From positions 246,191 through 310,190 of the forward strand of contig WSYH01000140.1 in NCBI GenBank assembly GCA_036426205.1: a DNA stretch of 64,000 nt, read 5' to 3'. The position numbers and the translations under genes were made by a program. This DNA comes from Ascaphus truei (Eukaryota > Chordata > Amphibia > Anura > Ascaphidae). The notes under the pieces are model-generated. The model ran no database searches and had not been told where the DNA came from. It was given only the letters and a program-made list of their open reading frames with translations. Shown piece after piece: positions 34,460 through 44,374 of this stretch (position 1 is its first letter; each line of letters starts with the position of its first letter).

Positions 34460-36364
34460 ATATATATATTTATTTATTAATTTATGTATATATACACACA
34501 TATCACCCACTCCATTGGTATGGGTTTTCATGGGTTCAATTTATTATGGGTACTATGTGTATACAGACTTTTTGACTCAATTCATTCTCCATGGTACTGT
34601 ATGTAATATCACGGGGAAGGAGAATTAACTCTGTAGAATAAAAGTAGTAGCCAATCCGTCTCAGCTAAGATTTGTTTTGCTTAGAGTTTGCAGTTCTAAT
34701 TTCAAATTAATGTTCCTGTTTTATTATGTTTAAGTAGATTGTAGTTTACTGAGCAACGGTTAGTTTAGTGTGATTGATTTTGAAGCTAGGGATCTAGATA
34801 CCATCTGATGACAGGATAGTTCCAGAAAATAGATTAGCCGTTAAGTGACTGCCTGGTAAATGAGAAGATGCAAGGAGCTACAGAAGCTCAATTGTATCAG
34901 TGAATCATATCTGTGAGCAAGGTAACTGACCAAGAGTCTACATCCAGCTACAAAATTATATTGAATGACTAGACAATGGAGCTTAGTTTTGAAAGTATCT
35001 GAGGTGCCATGCAGAGCTAATTATAAAACAACCCACCAAGGAAGTGTTTATTGCAAATTAGACAAAAACAACACATCTTGGGATTGTTTTTTAAGAAGTA
35101 ACTACTATACATACAGCGCACATAAAGATTGCATAAGAAATAAGAAGATAGATCCATCCTAGACCTTAGAGCCATCAATATATCATCTCTACCCCCCTGA
35201 TAAAACATAACCCAATAAATGAAATAGACTCACAGTAAAGTTCTACAGCATCAAATGGCAAGAGATTGTATTCAACTACCAACATAACAGTTAACCACTA
35301 AAACTGTGCCACAGTGCTCCACCAAACAGTGGCCCCCTCAAGCCAGGTACCTCACAGCCGTTGCCGATCAGCTGATTCATCATCAGCTGTGAGTATGAGC
35401 CCCAGCTATAAACCGCCCAGTGAGTCCTGCCCACTCGCCAATAAATGCCACCACTATGCATCACTGTACTCACAGAGCCGAGTCGGGATTTTCATTAAGT
35501 GCAGGTTACCCTGCACTTAATGAAAAAAACAGTTGTCAACAACAGGGCTATTTAACATACCTTTAAATTAGCCCCAGAGCATCTAGACCAGCCAGTACCC
35601 TTTCCACCTTGTCTTATAGAGTAACATTAAATAAAACCAGACCCAAATCGGACAAATGCATCCCATCCGACAGAAACATTCCAACAATAACCGAATCAAA
35701 ATCTGGATGACTGATAACTCTACGAAGTTACTGTTAAATACATTTATCTACAACTTTATTATCTACTTCCTACTCTACTCATTGAACTTGCAAGCCAAGC
35801 CCCCTTCAAATCTTTCTATAGACCATATTCTACTAAAGCTGCTGCAACCTGCCCAACCTAACCACAGTATAAAACTGTGGTAAAGGTTTCACGATTAAAA
35901 GACGATAAAGCACACCCTAGTGGGTAAGCACATATCAACAAAATAAATCTAGTCTAACTTACACCTGAGCAGATAGAAACAGCGAGGATGCATCGGCAGC
36001 AACGAAGGGCAGACTGAATATCTTCCTTTGCCAGAGAACATCCCGGCCATACCATCCTACCAATGCGGCTGCCTGATGAGAGGAGGGGAGAAGAATGCTT
36101 CATGGAGACACCCTAAGTTCAGGCAACAGCAGGAATGGAAATGGACCTGCCATCCTACCTAACTAAACTAATTTACCTATCTTCATCTTACGTCTGGCAA
36201 TGTTACCTGAACAATTTTAAATTCCTGAACTACAAAAAAACTTGCTGCTTCTCAAATGAAATTTAAAAAAACTCTCCTGAAAACAGGCTAACGGCTTTCA
36301 TATTCGGATAACGGTATATCCAAATGGCCATCCATGCTATGCTTGCTGACATAGTTACCCTTTG
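34460..36364. other. No gene recognised; 15-bp perfect hairpin at 35491-35524
   Basis: 35491-35505 and 35510-35524 are exact inverted repeats with the 4-base loop TTAC. The rest may be noncoding flank of the gag-like remnant that follows on the minus strand, but nothing shows this. Confidence 0.4.
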
Positions 36365-37123
36365 CTAAAGCCAGCTGAACTGTGTTGTGTACAATGACAG
36401 TGTCTTGCGTACAGACATTTTTTGCTGAAGTTGCATGTCATAGAGCCACCAAGCCATCTTGCTATAGCCATCCCACCAAGACATCCTGCCATAATTCCTA
36501 TACACAAACCCCACAATATCTTGGTATTTAAACAGGACTGAACAAAGATAGGGCCACTTTTCAACAATTACACTTGCAAAAATGAAAAATGCTTGTAGCC
36601 AATTAGAGAACGTCAAGGGGAATAAACTTTTCTCAAGATCCTACTTCTTAGCTTTCCCTTTTTTACTAGACCTTGCCAATGTTTCTGTGTAACTTGGGAG
36701 CCATAATAGCATCTCCACAGAATCGCCTCGCCCGACCACCCCCCGATCCTCCCCTTCAGGTCAGCAGGCAAGTGCAACCCCAAAGAGCTGGTGACACACG
36801 TATAAGTGTCCCAAAAACAAACATCTGAAAATATACCAGCTGCCCCCGGGGCACACTGCGGCGGAACCTGGCAGCACAACCAAAAACTTGCTTCCAAATA
36901 AAGACGCACCCTTGATACCCCCTTCACACCCAATTGGGAAAGAACTAGCCCCCACCAGCGAAGGTGCAGACCCCTCCCAGGCCGCAGCCACATCACAAGG
37001 AGCCGTACCAGTTCCAGACGCAGGCACATGCACCACCCCCTTATACACTGTAGGTCCCTTCGAACAACCTTTCAAAGCTGACATCACCTCTCTTAACAGG
37101 GTCAATAAATCATCTGTTTCCAA
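36365..37123 (-). pseudogene. Decayed gag-like ORF, possibly of a tyrosine-recombinase (DIRS/Ngaro-like) retrotransposon
   Basis: On the minus strand, frames from 37123 down to 36365 join only with frame changes. The most informative part (36616-36420) reads TFSNWLQAFFIFASVIVEKW, LFKYQDIVGFVYRNYG, then WWLYD and QQKMS. A W..AF.IF..V..E..P....L.KY..I......YG..W..YD pattern is one I associate with gag-like proteins of DIRS/Ngaro-type retrotransposons in fish and frogs. Just upstream (about 36770-36620) the segment LGLHLPADLKGRI and KHWQGLVKKGKLRS fits the region before it. No reverse transcriptase or recombinase is seen nearby. The family call is from memory of the pattern and needs a profile search. 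Confidence 0.4.
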
Positions 37124-39200
37124 AGTCTCAGGCAGTACTCCAACGTTGGGGGACCATCCAGCTATAGCTATGACCGAGCTGTCATGCCACCCTAAACTAA
37201 TAGCTCAGAGACTTTTTCTGGCAATTAAATCTACCTCCTGTTATTCGTCAAAGATCAAGATAATTTTAAACCTGACTTTAGCAACAATTGAAATCACAAA
37301 AGTAATGATAAAAGGATTGTTTTGTATATATTTTGAACTGTTAAATAAATGCCAGTTATTGTTTATGGACAGTTCCTCGTACCTATTATTCCTACTACAA
37401 TCGTATTGCCTGGCCCGTTGCCAGAAGCAAAGCTAAAGAAAATCCCAGAGACGATACATATTATTGAAGAGGGAAGTTACTGTAAGTGTAGTGTTCCTGG
37501 AGTGTATATACCTGGAGCCAGGTAGGGGTTACACATAATTGCATAGGATATCAGAAATAGCGAAGAGAAAAAGAGAGAGAACATGAATAGATTAAAGTCT
37601 GTAACGATTACCAAAAATGAAGACCCAGACGTAAAACATGAATACATTTTTACTAGAGGCATACATTTTTTTTACCTATTATTAACAGATATTCTCCATT
37701 TACAGACACCATATACGTTATGGACACCACACACACAAGGATTGACCTGACAAAGTGCATCGTCTGCAAATTGCATTGAGTCTGTGGTGTATGCGAGCTG
37801 AGAATATATTGTACAGTATCTTATTATAACTTACGTTTTCTTTTCTCCACAGTTAAATCCATCGCTTTGTTTCTGGCAATACAATTTTGCTATGAGGTGC
37901 AGCACAATTTCTTCTAGATATGTCAAATCTAAGAAACAAGATGGAACCTATGTACTATATATATATCTATATATATATATATTTAATTGTGTGTCAAAAT
38001 TTCAGTGCAAAAAAAATTCGAACCTTCATAAAATGTGCATCGTTTGTAGGAAGACTTCACACAGCATTTGTTGTTTGAAATTATTTTTTATGCGTCATGT
38101 TGCATATCTGATTTCATTGATAGAATTTAAATTAAAACAGAACTATATATTTTCTTATTTATTTATAACTAGTGTGGATAGTGTTAGTGTACACATTGTT
38201 AGTGTAACATTATATATAATAGCCATACTGTCAAAATAATAAATTTTGCTAAGCTACTGTATATGACACATCCGTGCTGCATAGAATATTTTTTGGGGTT
38301 GATAAATAGCAACTTCATTCAGCGCTTACACTAAAAATGTGTCTGTTTAGGGTTTATGCCAAGTTGAATTTGGTAGATTATTCTAATTCACTTTTAGTTG
38401 ATTTTTGATTTTGTAGAGAACAGAGAATTTTTTTTTTGTTGGTACATACCATTAATATCTGTACACAAAGCGCATTCCATTTCTGTGCGCCAAAACAAAT
38501 GTAAAAAAAAATATTTTTGACACTGCTGGTGCAGGTTGAGAAATTTCAGGTTAGTACGTAGCGGCACAAGCGGAATTGAAATTTAGTGTCCCGAGATGTA
38601 TACCTCAGAAAGGGGTGCCGGTAGCAGTTCTGGCTGGGCTAGTTTGGGCAAACATAATAACGGCTTACAATCCACTCCACTACCTCTTCAACCCCTGATT
38701 TTGCTCTATTTTTCCAGTGGATATGTGGGATAACTGAATTAAGAGACGAGGTAGCACTCAAATGTTATCCATTGTTACATATAATTTTTATTGCTGTAGC
38801 ACCTATATCTTCTAATTAATACACTGGTGTGACAATTACCCACTCTACACTCTCCTATCCACAAGTCATTATTTTCCTACACACAATACTACACTATGCA
38901 CCTACTCATCTCCTCGCTTATCTACTACAGTCGGTGCTTTGAAAATACGTTAGCCCAAATAAGGGGAGGCATTTTTCAAACATGGTGCAAACAAACCTCA
39001 CTTTGAACATTTTTGCTTATTTAGGTTGAACAGTTACCAGACCTTTTCTGATAATTGATTCACAGATGTAACCTTATTGCAACTGCTGGAAAAGCAGCGC
39101 TTGTTTTGAATCAGCCACATGCAAGAAGGGAGTTGGACTACAGCTAGGGTTGCTATCACTTCAGGTTTTACCTGGAGACTACGGGTTTTGGCCACATATC
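37124..39200. repeat. AT-rich; intact copy of the diverged dispersed repeat at about 38285-38610
   Basis: 38305-38600 carries both halves found separately at 13553-13690 and 15210-15370, only about 70 bp apart here. The remainder shows nothing recognised. The frame at 37892-38239 resembles no known protein. Confidence 0.45.
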
Positions 39201-39241
39201 TCCAGGCTATGGGTTTATAGTATAAACAGTGTAGAATATAC

Positions 39242-39304
39242 AGGACTTGGGAGATGCAAAGTCAGTTAACCCACTCACAACTGACTTTGCATCTCCCAAG
39301 TCCT
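39242..39304. repeat. Perfect 26-bp hairpin with 11-nt loop
   Basis: 39242-39267 and 39279-39304 are exact inverted repeats (AGGACTTGGGAGATGCAAAG, TCAGTT). A transcript would fold into a small-RNA-precursor-like hairpin. It may simply be the end of a tiny fold-back element. Confidence 0.85.
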
Positions 39305-39384
39305 TGCTTAAAAGCTGTGTTTAAAGCAGCATGCATTGACTAAGGGTTGCTCATGTAATGTGAGCATGAGATAAAAGGTGGCAC

Positions 39385-39500
39385 TGTGTGCTCATTTGCA
39401 TGTCATTTCCCAGAATCCCTTGCTGCAGTGGAAGTGCTGTTTGCTGGGTGGTAATGGTGAAAGACAGGGTTGCAGACCTGTCTAAGACATGCAAATGAAT
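39385..39500 (+). repeat. Dispersed repeat (ATTTGCATG...CAGAATCCC)
   Basis: Starts CATTTGCATGTCATTTCCCA and ends AAGACATGCAAATGA, with ATTTGCAT octamer-like words at both ends in inverted orientation. Other copies are at 33451-33536 (interrupted) and 43085-43190 (inverse). Confidence 0.65.
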
Positions 39501-39571
39501 ATACAGGAATATTTACAGTTGCTTTATGCTTTACTGTGGAGGGTTTTAGTCACTTTTTTTACCCACCATAA

Positions 39572-39573
<2 letters not shown>

Positions 39574-39614
<41 letters not shown>
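39574..39614 (+). repeat. (TA)n microsatellite at PLE 3' end
   Basis: About 20 TA units directly adjoin the 3' end of the PLE. PLE ends at 34046/34459, 63503 and 63976 also abut TA tracts. Confidence 0.9.
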
Positions 39615-39617
<3 letters not shown>

Positions 39618-39671
39618 CAAAAAAAAAATAGATGATACCGTTCTGTGGCTAACGAAATGCTTTTATTTGTG

Positions 39672-39706
39672 CGAGCTTTCAAAATACACTGATCTCTTCT
39701 TCCGCG
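39672..39706 (-). ncRNA. Hammerhead-like motif (degenerate)
   Basis: On the minus strand: CGGAAGAAGAGATCAGTGTATTTTGAAAGCTCGC. Compared with 34369-34404 the stem partner ATCTC is ATTTT, so the stem is broken here. Confidence 0.4.
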
Positions 39707-40142
39707 ATGTTACAATGAATGAAGCAAGCAAAAGCTATACTATAAACAGTGTCTATTGGAATGTTATCTGTGCTGGTCCTTCCCCAGGTGTGGATGTGTT
39801 TTATGGCTGGAGGTGTCAAAAGGTTCCTGAAAGCAAGTGATGAAAGAGTGTGTATGTGTATCAGTGTGAATAAAAATGAATGGAGAGCCCACAGTATATA
39901 CAGTGCTTTACAAAGGTGTGTGTGGAGTGGGAGCGGATATACATGGTGTGGGTGGGTGTGGAAATGTGAGAGTTAGTAGCATAACTAAAAGTGTGTGTGG
40001 ATACTATGTGGTCCCTATTGGTGTATAGGGATGGAAAAACAGGGAGTATAAGTATGTGTGAGAGACAGCTGTGTGTGCATACATATAGCACAGTATGTAC
40101 AGACATGGCCTATAGCGCTCATGGGAAGAGAGTTCACTTGTG

Positions 40143-42017
40143 TCAGTAATGACTCATAAAATTTCGATCTCTGTTTAGGCCACTGCTAAGTGTCCCGAAC
40201 AGTTGCATAAATTTGTATTCATGCAACCGTCTCTCTTTCGGTGTTTTAAGATTACCTTTGAGTATGGCAACCCTCAGATCGTTCATCTTATGGCCAGAGT
40301 CAGAGAAATGTTCGCCAACAGGACTGTCTCTTGTTCCGCGTGTGATGCTGTGGCGGTGCAGGTTCATTCTCTTGTTTAGCCCCTGCCCTGTCTCACCTAT
40401 GTAGTAGCAGCCCCCTGGGCATTTCATGCACATGATGAGGTACACGACATTGCTGGAGGAACAGGTGAACCTTCCTCTGATTTTGTATTCCCAATTCCTG
40501 TGTGGTATTTGTATTTTGTCCGCTGTGTAGAGCATATCGCAGGTTTTGCATCTTGGGTCCTGGAATTGTTTTTTCCCGCATTCAGTTGTACTGCTGAATA
40601 CTTTACTCCTCACCATAATATTCTTGAGATTATGGGGTTGTCTGTATGATAATAAGGGTGCTTCAGGGAAGACCTGTTGCAGTCTTGTATCTTCCTGGAG
40701 GATGGGTTGTAGTTTCCTGGCAATCTTGCGTAGGGCTACTAGGTGTGGGTTATATGTGACCACCAAAGGTACCCTGTCGCTTGTCTCCTTCTGTTTGTAT
40801 TCAAGGAGATCAATTCTTGGTATTCTGGTGGCTTTGTGAATTTGCTGGTCTACAATTCTGTGGTTGTATCCGCGGTTTATAAAGTCTGATCTTAAGGCTT
40901 TAATCCGCTGGTCTCTGTCTGCTGTGTCGGAGCATATCCGGTTGTATCGTATGGCTTGACTGTAGATGGTTGCATGTTTGGTGTGTGTCGGGTGGAAGCT
41001 GTTGTCCCTGAAATAGCTGGCTCTGTCTGTAGGTTTGCGGTATACAGAAGTCTGTAGTTGGTTGTTCTTTATAGTAATGGTGGTGTCTAGGAAATGTACT
41101 TCATCCGGGGAATGGGTGAGTTTGAGGTTGATGGTCGGGTGGAACGTATTGAAGTTGTCATAGAACTGTAGGAGGCCTTCCACCCAGCCAGAAATATTCT
41201 CGGTAAGTGTGCCCGATCCAGAGATAATAGGGCGCCCAGGGTAACCCTCTTTGTGAATTTTAGGGAGCATGTAGAATGTACCAGGTTTTGGGTTAGCTGG
41301 TATCAGGTCCAGAATTTGTTCTCTTGTGTGGATCGGGAGTGTTTTAATGATCCTGTTGAGTTCTCGCATGTATTTTTTAGTTGGATCCTCCTGCAGTTGG
41401 GTGTAATACTTTGAATCAGAGAGTTGCCTGTGTGCTTCCCGCAGGTAGTCTGTGGTGTTCATTATGACCACTGCTCCTCCCTTGTCCGCAGGTTTGATTG
41501 TTATGTTGTGGTTGGCCTTTAGCGATTCTATGGCTTTCCTCTCCATCAGTGTCAGATGATATGTTTGTTTCCTTACTTTGTCCAGGATGGTGGTTTTGGT
41601 GCTGTGTCTGAAGCTTTCAATGTACTGGTCCAATGTGGGGTTGCGCCCAGTTTGTGGGATCCAGTTGGATTTTTGCTTCTCCCTGCTCATGTGCAGCGGC
41701 TCTCCTTCTGCAGTGTTGGCATAATCTTGGTTGTGTCTGTTGTGGAAGAACTCCTTAAGACTCAGCCTTCTGAAGAATTCTTCCAGGTCACTGCACAGCT
41801 CAATCTTGTCCATGGAAGGGCAGAATGTGAGACCCTTTGATAATACTGAGGACTCTGCTTGATTAGGTGTGTAATCTGAGAGGTTAACAGTGCAGTCCTG
41901 CTGTTGGTGACTGTCAATGTTTGTTTTATTAGTTGTTGTGCTGGCTGCTGCCGAGTATCTCATTCTTAGCCTCAGTCTGTGCAGTTTCTTTTCCTTATTG
42001 CTAATTAGACCATTCAA
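40143..42017 (-). CDS. Penelope-like element protein lacking the reverse transcriptase core, with GIY-YIG nuclease domain
   Basis: A 624-residue open frame. Residues 1-170 are a basic, PLE-type N-terminal region. Residues 173-270 carry ITIKPADKGGAVVIMNTTDY and FYMLPKIHKEGYPGRPIISG, the conserved PLE segments at the start of the reverse transcriptase. At residue 278-282 (about base 41180) SGWVE is followed directly by LLQFYDNFN and then HFLDTTITI, which in this family lies after the catalytic YxDD block. The whole palm core is missing, in frame. Residues 408-470 are the linker (VTYNPHLVALRKIARKLQPI), C490/C493 a CxxC pair, and 524-575 the GIY-YIG nuclease (VVY...YYIG, R550, E569). The end KFMQLFGTLSSGLN is typical. 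Reverse transcription should be impossible; DNA nicking might remain. The start Met is the first in the frame and is not supported by other evidence. Confidence 0.85.
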   Translation of the reverse strand: MNGLISNKEKKLHRLRLRMRYSAAASTTTNKTNIDSHQQQDCTVNLSDYTPNQAESSVLSKGLTFCPSMDKIELCSDLEEFFRRLSLKEFFHNRHNQDYANTAEGEPLHMSREKQKSNWIPQTGRNPTLDQYIESFRHSTKTTILDKVRKQTYHLTLMERKAIESLKANHNITIKPADKGGAVVIMNTTDYLREAHRQLSDSKYYTQLQEDPTKKYMRELNRIIKTLPIHTREQILDLIPANPKPGTFYMLPKIHKEGYPGRPIISGSGTLTENISGWVEGLLQFYDNFNTFHPTINLKLTHSPDEVHFLDTTITIKNNQLQTSVYRKPTDRASYFRDNSFHPTHTKHATIYSQAIRYNRICSDTADRDQRIKALRSDFINRGYNHRIVDQQIHKATRIPRIDLLEYKQKETSDRVPLVVTYNPHLVALRKIARKLQPILQEDTRLQQVFPEAPLLSYRQPHNLKNIMVRSKVFSSTTECGKKQFQDPRCKTCDMLYTADKIQIPHRNWEYKIRGRFTCSSSNVVYLIMCMKCPGGCYYIGETGQGLNKRMNLHRHSITRGTRDSPVGEHFSDSGHKMNDLRVAILKGNLKTPKERRLHEYKFMQLFGTLSSGLNRDRNFMSHY

Positions 42018-42765
42018 GAGTTTTTCATGGAATGTTTGGAGTCCTCTCCATGTGTCTGTAAGAATTTCTCCTGTCTCCAGAATTCAGTCTATCATCTCTT
42101 TTGTCTTTCTCCTGTTGCTGTAACAGATACCGGTCGGTATCTGTGCTATATGTATGCATACTGTATGTATGCACATACTGTGCTATATGTATGCACACAC
42201 AGATGTCTCTCACACATACTTATACACCCTGTTTTTCCATCCCTATACACCAATAGGGACCACATAGTATCCACACACACTTTTAGTTATGCTACAAAGG
42301 GCCTCATGCAGTAAGCCCCGATAAGGCGTTTTTCGCCATTTTTTCCCTTCCAGATTCAGTAAGCCCCGATAAGTGGGAATTATCGGCAACTTTTCTTCCG
42401 AAAAAAAAAATTTCGCCACCCGGCTGCCGATAAGCCACTTATCGGGACTTTTTTAACCCGGCTGAATTCAGTAAGCCCCGATCAGCTTTTCGGTGCTGAT
42501 CGGCAGGCCAGATTGGAGAATTTATGGCCAATCCGTCCCGCCAACTAAAGTTGGCAACTTGCTGGAGGAGAAGCATCGGCAAGGGCGACACTTAGAAAAA
42601 ATCAGCCCTTTTTCCTGCCTGTGATTGATGCCGGGGGTCTCCGGAGCTGATACCCGCACCGGAGCCCCCCGGCATGCATCCGAGGCAGGAAAAAGGCATT
42701 TAAAAGCCACTTCATTACCTTAGCGGCTAACCGCTAAGGCAATGAAGGGGTTAACCCACCGTGCC

Positions 42766-42993
42766 AGCGTTATTGTGGGTAGCGGGGGTGGGTGAAGGGG
42801 GTATTTGGCCCTGGGTGTGAGTTTAGGACTTGCGGGGGGGTTGCGGGGGCACTTAACCCCTTCATGACCGTAGCGGTTAATACCGCTACGGTCCTGAAGG
42901 GGTTAAGGCCTCCCGCTACCCACCCGCAAGCCCTAAAAAACCACCGTTGGGGCTAATACCCCCTTCACCCACCCCCACTATCCACAATATTAA
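42766..42993. repeat. Long inverted repeat centred on a CGTAGCGGTTAATACCGCTACG hairpin
   Basis: Arms of about 110 bp (TATTGTGGGTAGCGGGGGTG, GGTGAAGGGGGTAT... on the left; ATACCCCCTTCACC, CACCCCCACTATCCACAATA on the right) meet at 42880. The inner 50 bp are a perfect or near-perfect stem. A diverged version is at 24810-25015. Confidence 0.75.
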
Positions 42994-43084
42994 AAAAATA
43001 CACACCCCAGCCCCACAATAACTAAATAAATAAATAATTAAAGAAATATATATATATATATATATGCAAATATAGCTGTATGCT

Positions 43085-43190
43085 CATCTGCATGTCTTAG
43101 GCAGGTCTGCAACCCCACCTTTCCCCATTATCACCCAGCATACAGCACTTCCACTGCAGCAAGGGATTCTGGGAAATGACATGCAAATGA
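43085..43190 (-). repeat. Dispersed repeat (inverse of 39385-39500)
   Basis: CATCTGCATGTCTTAGGCAG, CCATTATCACCCAGCATACA, GATTCTGGGAAATGACATGC: the complement of the copies at 39385-39500 and 33451-33536. Confidence 0.65.
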
Positions 43191-44374
43191 GCACACAGAG
43201 TCACTTTTTGCCTCAATAACCATTTTTAACATGGTTCCCTATAGGCTTAAGCTTGCTGCATGGTCACAGCTTTGAGCACAGCCAGGGTTAAGGTGCATAC
43301 CCAGAAAATATATATATATAAACCCAACAACACCTATACCCCCCTAACATACTGTATAGTAATGTGCACAATGACTATTATCCACAAATGGATAATAGTG
43401 CAGTTGTCCATTTACAATACATACACACCAATAAAGACATTAAATACATGTAGCACTCACCCATGTGCGGCTGCCACGATGAAGGCCATCCTCATCTTCA
43501 TCCTGCCCATGCCCCATCCGCTTCTGCAAAACAGACACAAGAATTAAAACATCCAATGTAATGTCCCCTAACCCCTTAATCACCATAGCGGTTATTAACC
43601 GCTACAGTCATTAAGGGGTTAACCCACCATCACCCACATACCCTCCCCCACTAACCCCCCCACCCCTGAGGCCTAACCACCCTCACCCACTACCCACAGG
43701 GGAGTCCTACCAAATACCCTTGGGGCCAATACCCCCAGCACATACAGTACAATAATGAGCCAAATAAATATTATCCACATAGGTATAATACATTATTTGG
43801 CCATTATTAAACACATTGAATACGGTAATAAAGTGAATTAAATTGTACTAACCTCATCAATAAGAAGTCTCCATCGCCAGCATCATCCTTGGGGTCCGTT
43901 GCCAAAATAATAAATAGCCAAAACATCTCAATACCAGTAACATAACAATGAACCCCTTAATCACCTTATCGGGTACTAACCTGAAAGGTAATTAAGGGGT
44001 GAAGCCATCCTGCAATGCCAACAACACTTATGCATAACATCCTCAATGATTTAAAAACCAATTGCCTAACCAAATCCCATTTAATCATTCAATCTGAAGG
44101 CTCACATGCCTCTTAAAACATTGCATTTACAGTGTATACATGTAGCATAACATGTAAAGTACATGTACACGCTGCAAATCAATGTTAACAATACAATAAT
44201 CCCACTTAAATCGCCATACATCACAAGAAGTATATTATTTAATCCAATAAACTCACCATCAATGAATTAACACACATCAATTACATCCCTAAACAATTAA
44301 AATACCATCCATACCAATTACACAATGAACTAAAGCTATCGTAACAGAGAACCACTTCAAAACATAGAAAAAAG

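Larger units (their letters stand above)
39615..42296 (-). mobile_element. Penelope-like element with GIY-YIG ORF and inverted 3' UTR segment at its 5' side
   Basis: The minus-strand element has the 624-codon ORF (42017-40143) and a 3' UTR ending at 39615 in the AATCAAAA...TAGAT terminus. At its 5' side, 42176-42296 (plus) is an inverted copy of UTR bases 39976-40095 (TACTGTGCTATATGTATGCA...CTTTTAGTTATGCTAC). A second, truncated copy is thus joined head to head. No target duplication can be read because the 3' end lies against a TA tract. Confidence 0.8.
42297..44370. repeat. Hairpin-rich fold-back repeat block
   Basis: It begins GGGCCTCATGCAGTAAGCCC at the PLE edge. Short hairpins follow: CCGATAAGTGGG...TTATCGG near 42370, GCCGATAAGCCACTTATCGG near 42425, CCGATCAGC...GCTGATCGG near 42480, GGTCTCCGGAGC...CCGGAGCCC near 42640. 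Then comes a family of ACCTTAGCGGTTAACCGCTAAGGT-type hairpins at 42711-42752, 42853-42906, 43570-43623 and 43951-44003, and ACTATTATCCACAAATGGATAATAG near 43374. The same modules, fewer in number, are at 24590-25160. No coding region is visible. An unrelated dispersed repeat lies within (43085-43190). Confidence 0.65.

Noticed and set aside
36888..37436. 182-codon plus-strand frame
   Set aside because: Antisense to the gag-like remnant in its first half, and low in recognisable features after that. No start context or homology supports it.
40546..40839. Plus-strand frames opposite the PLE ORF
   Set aside because: Antisense shadows of the PLE protein.
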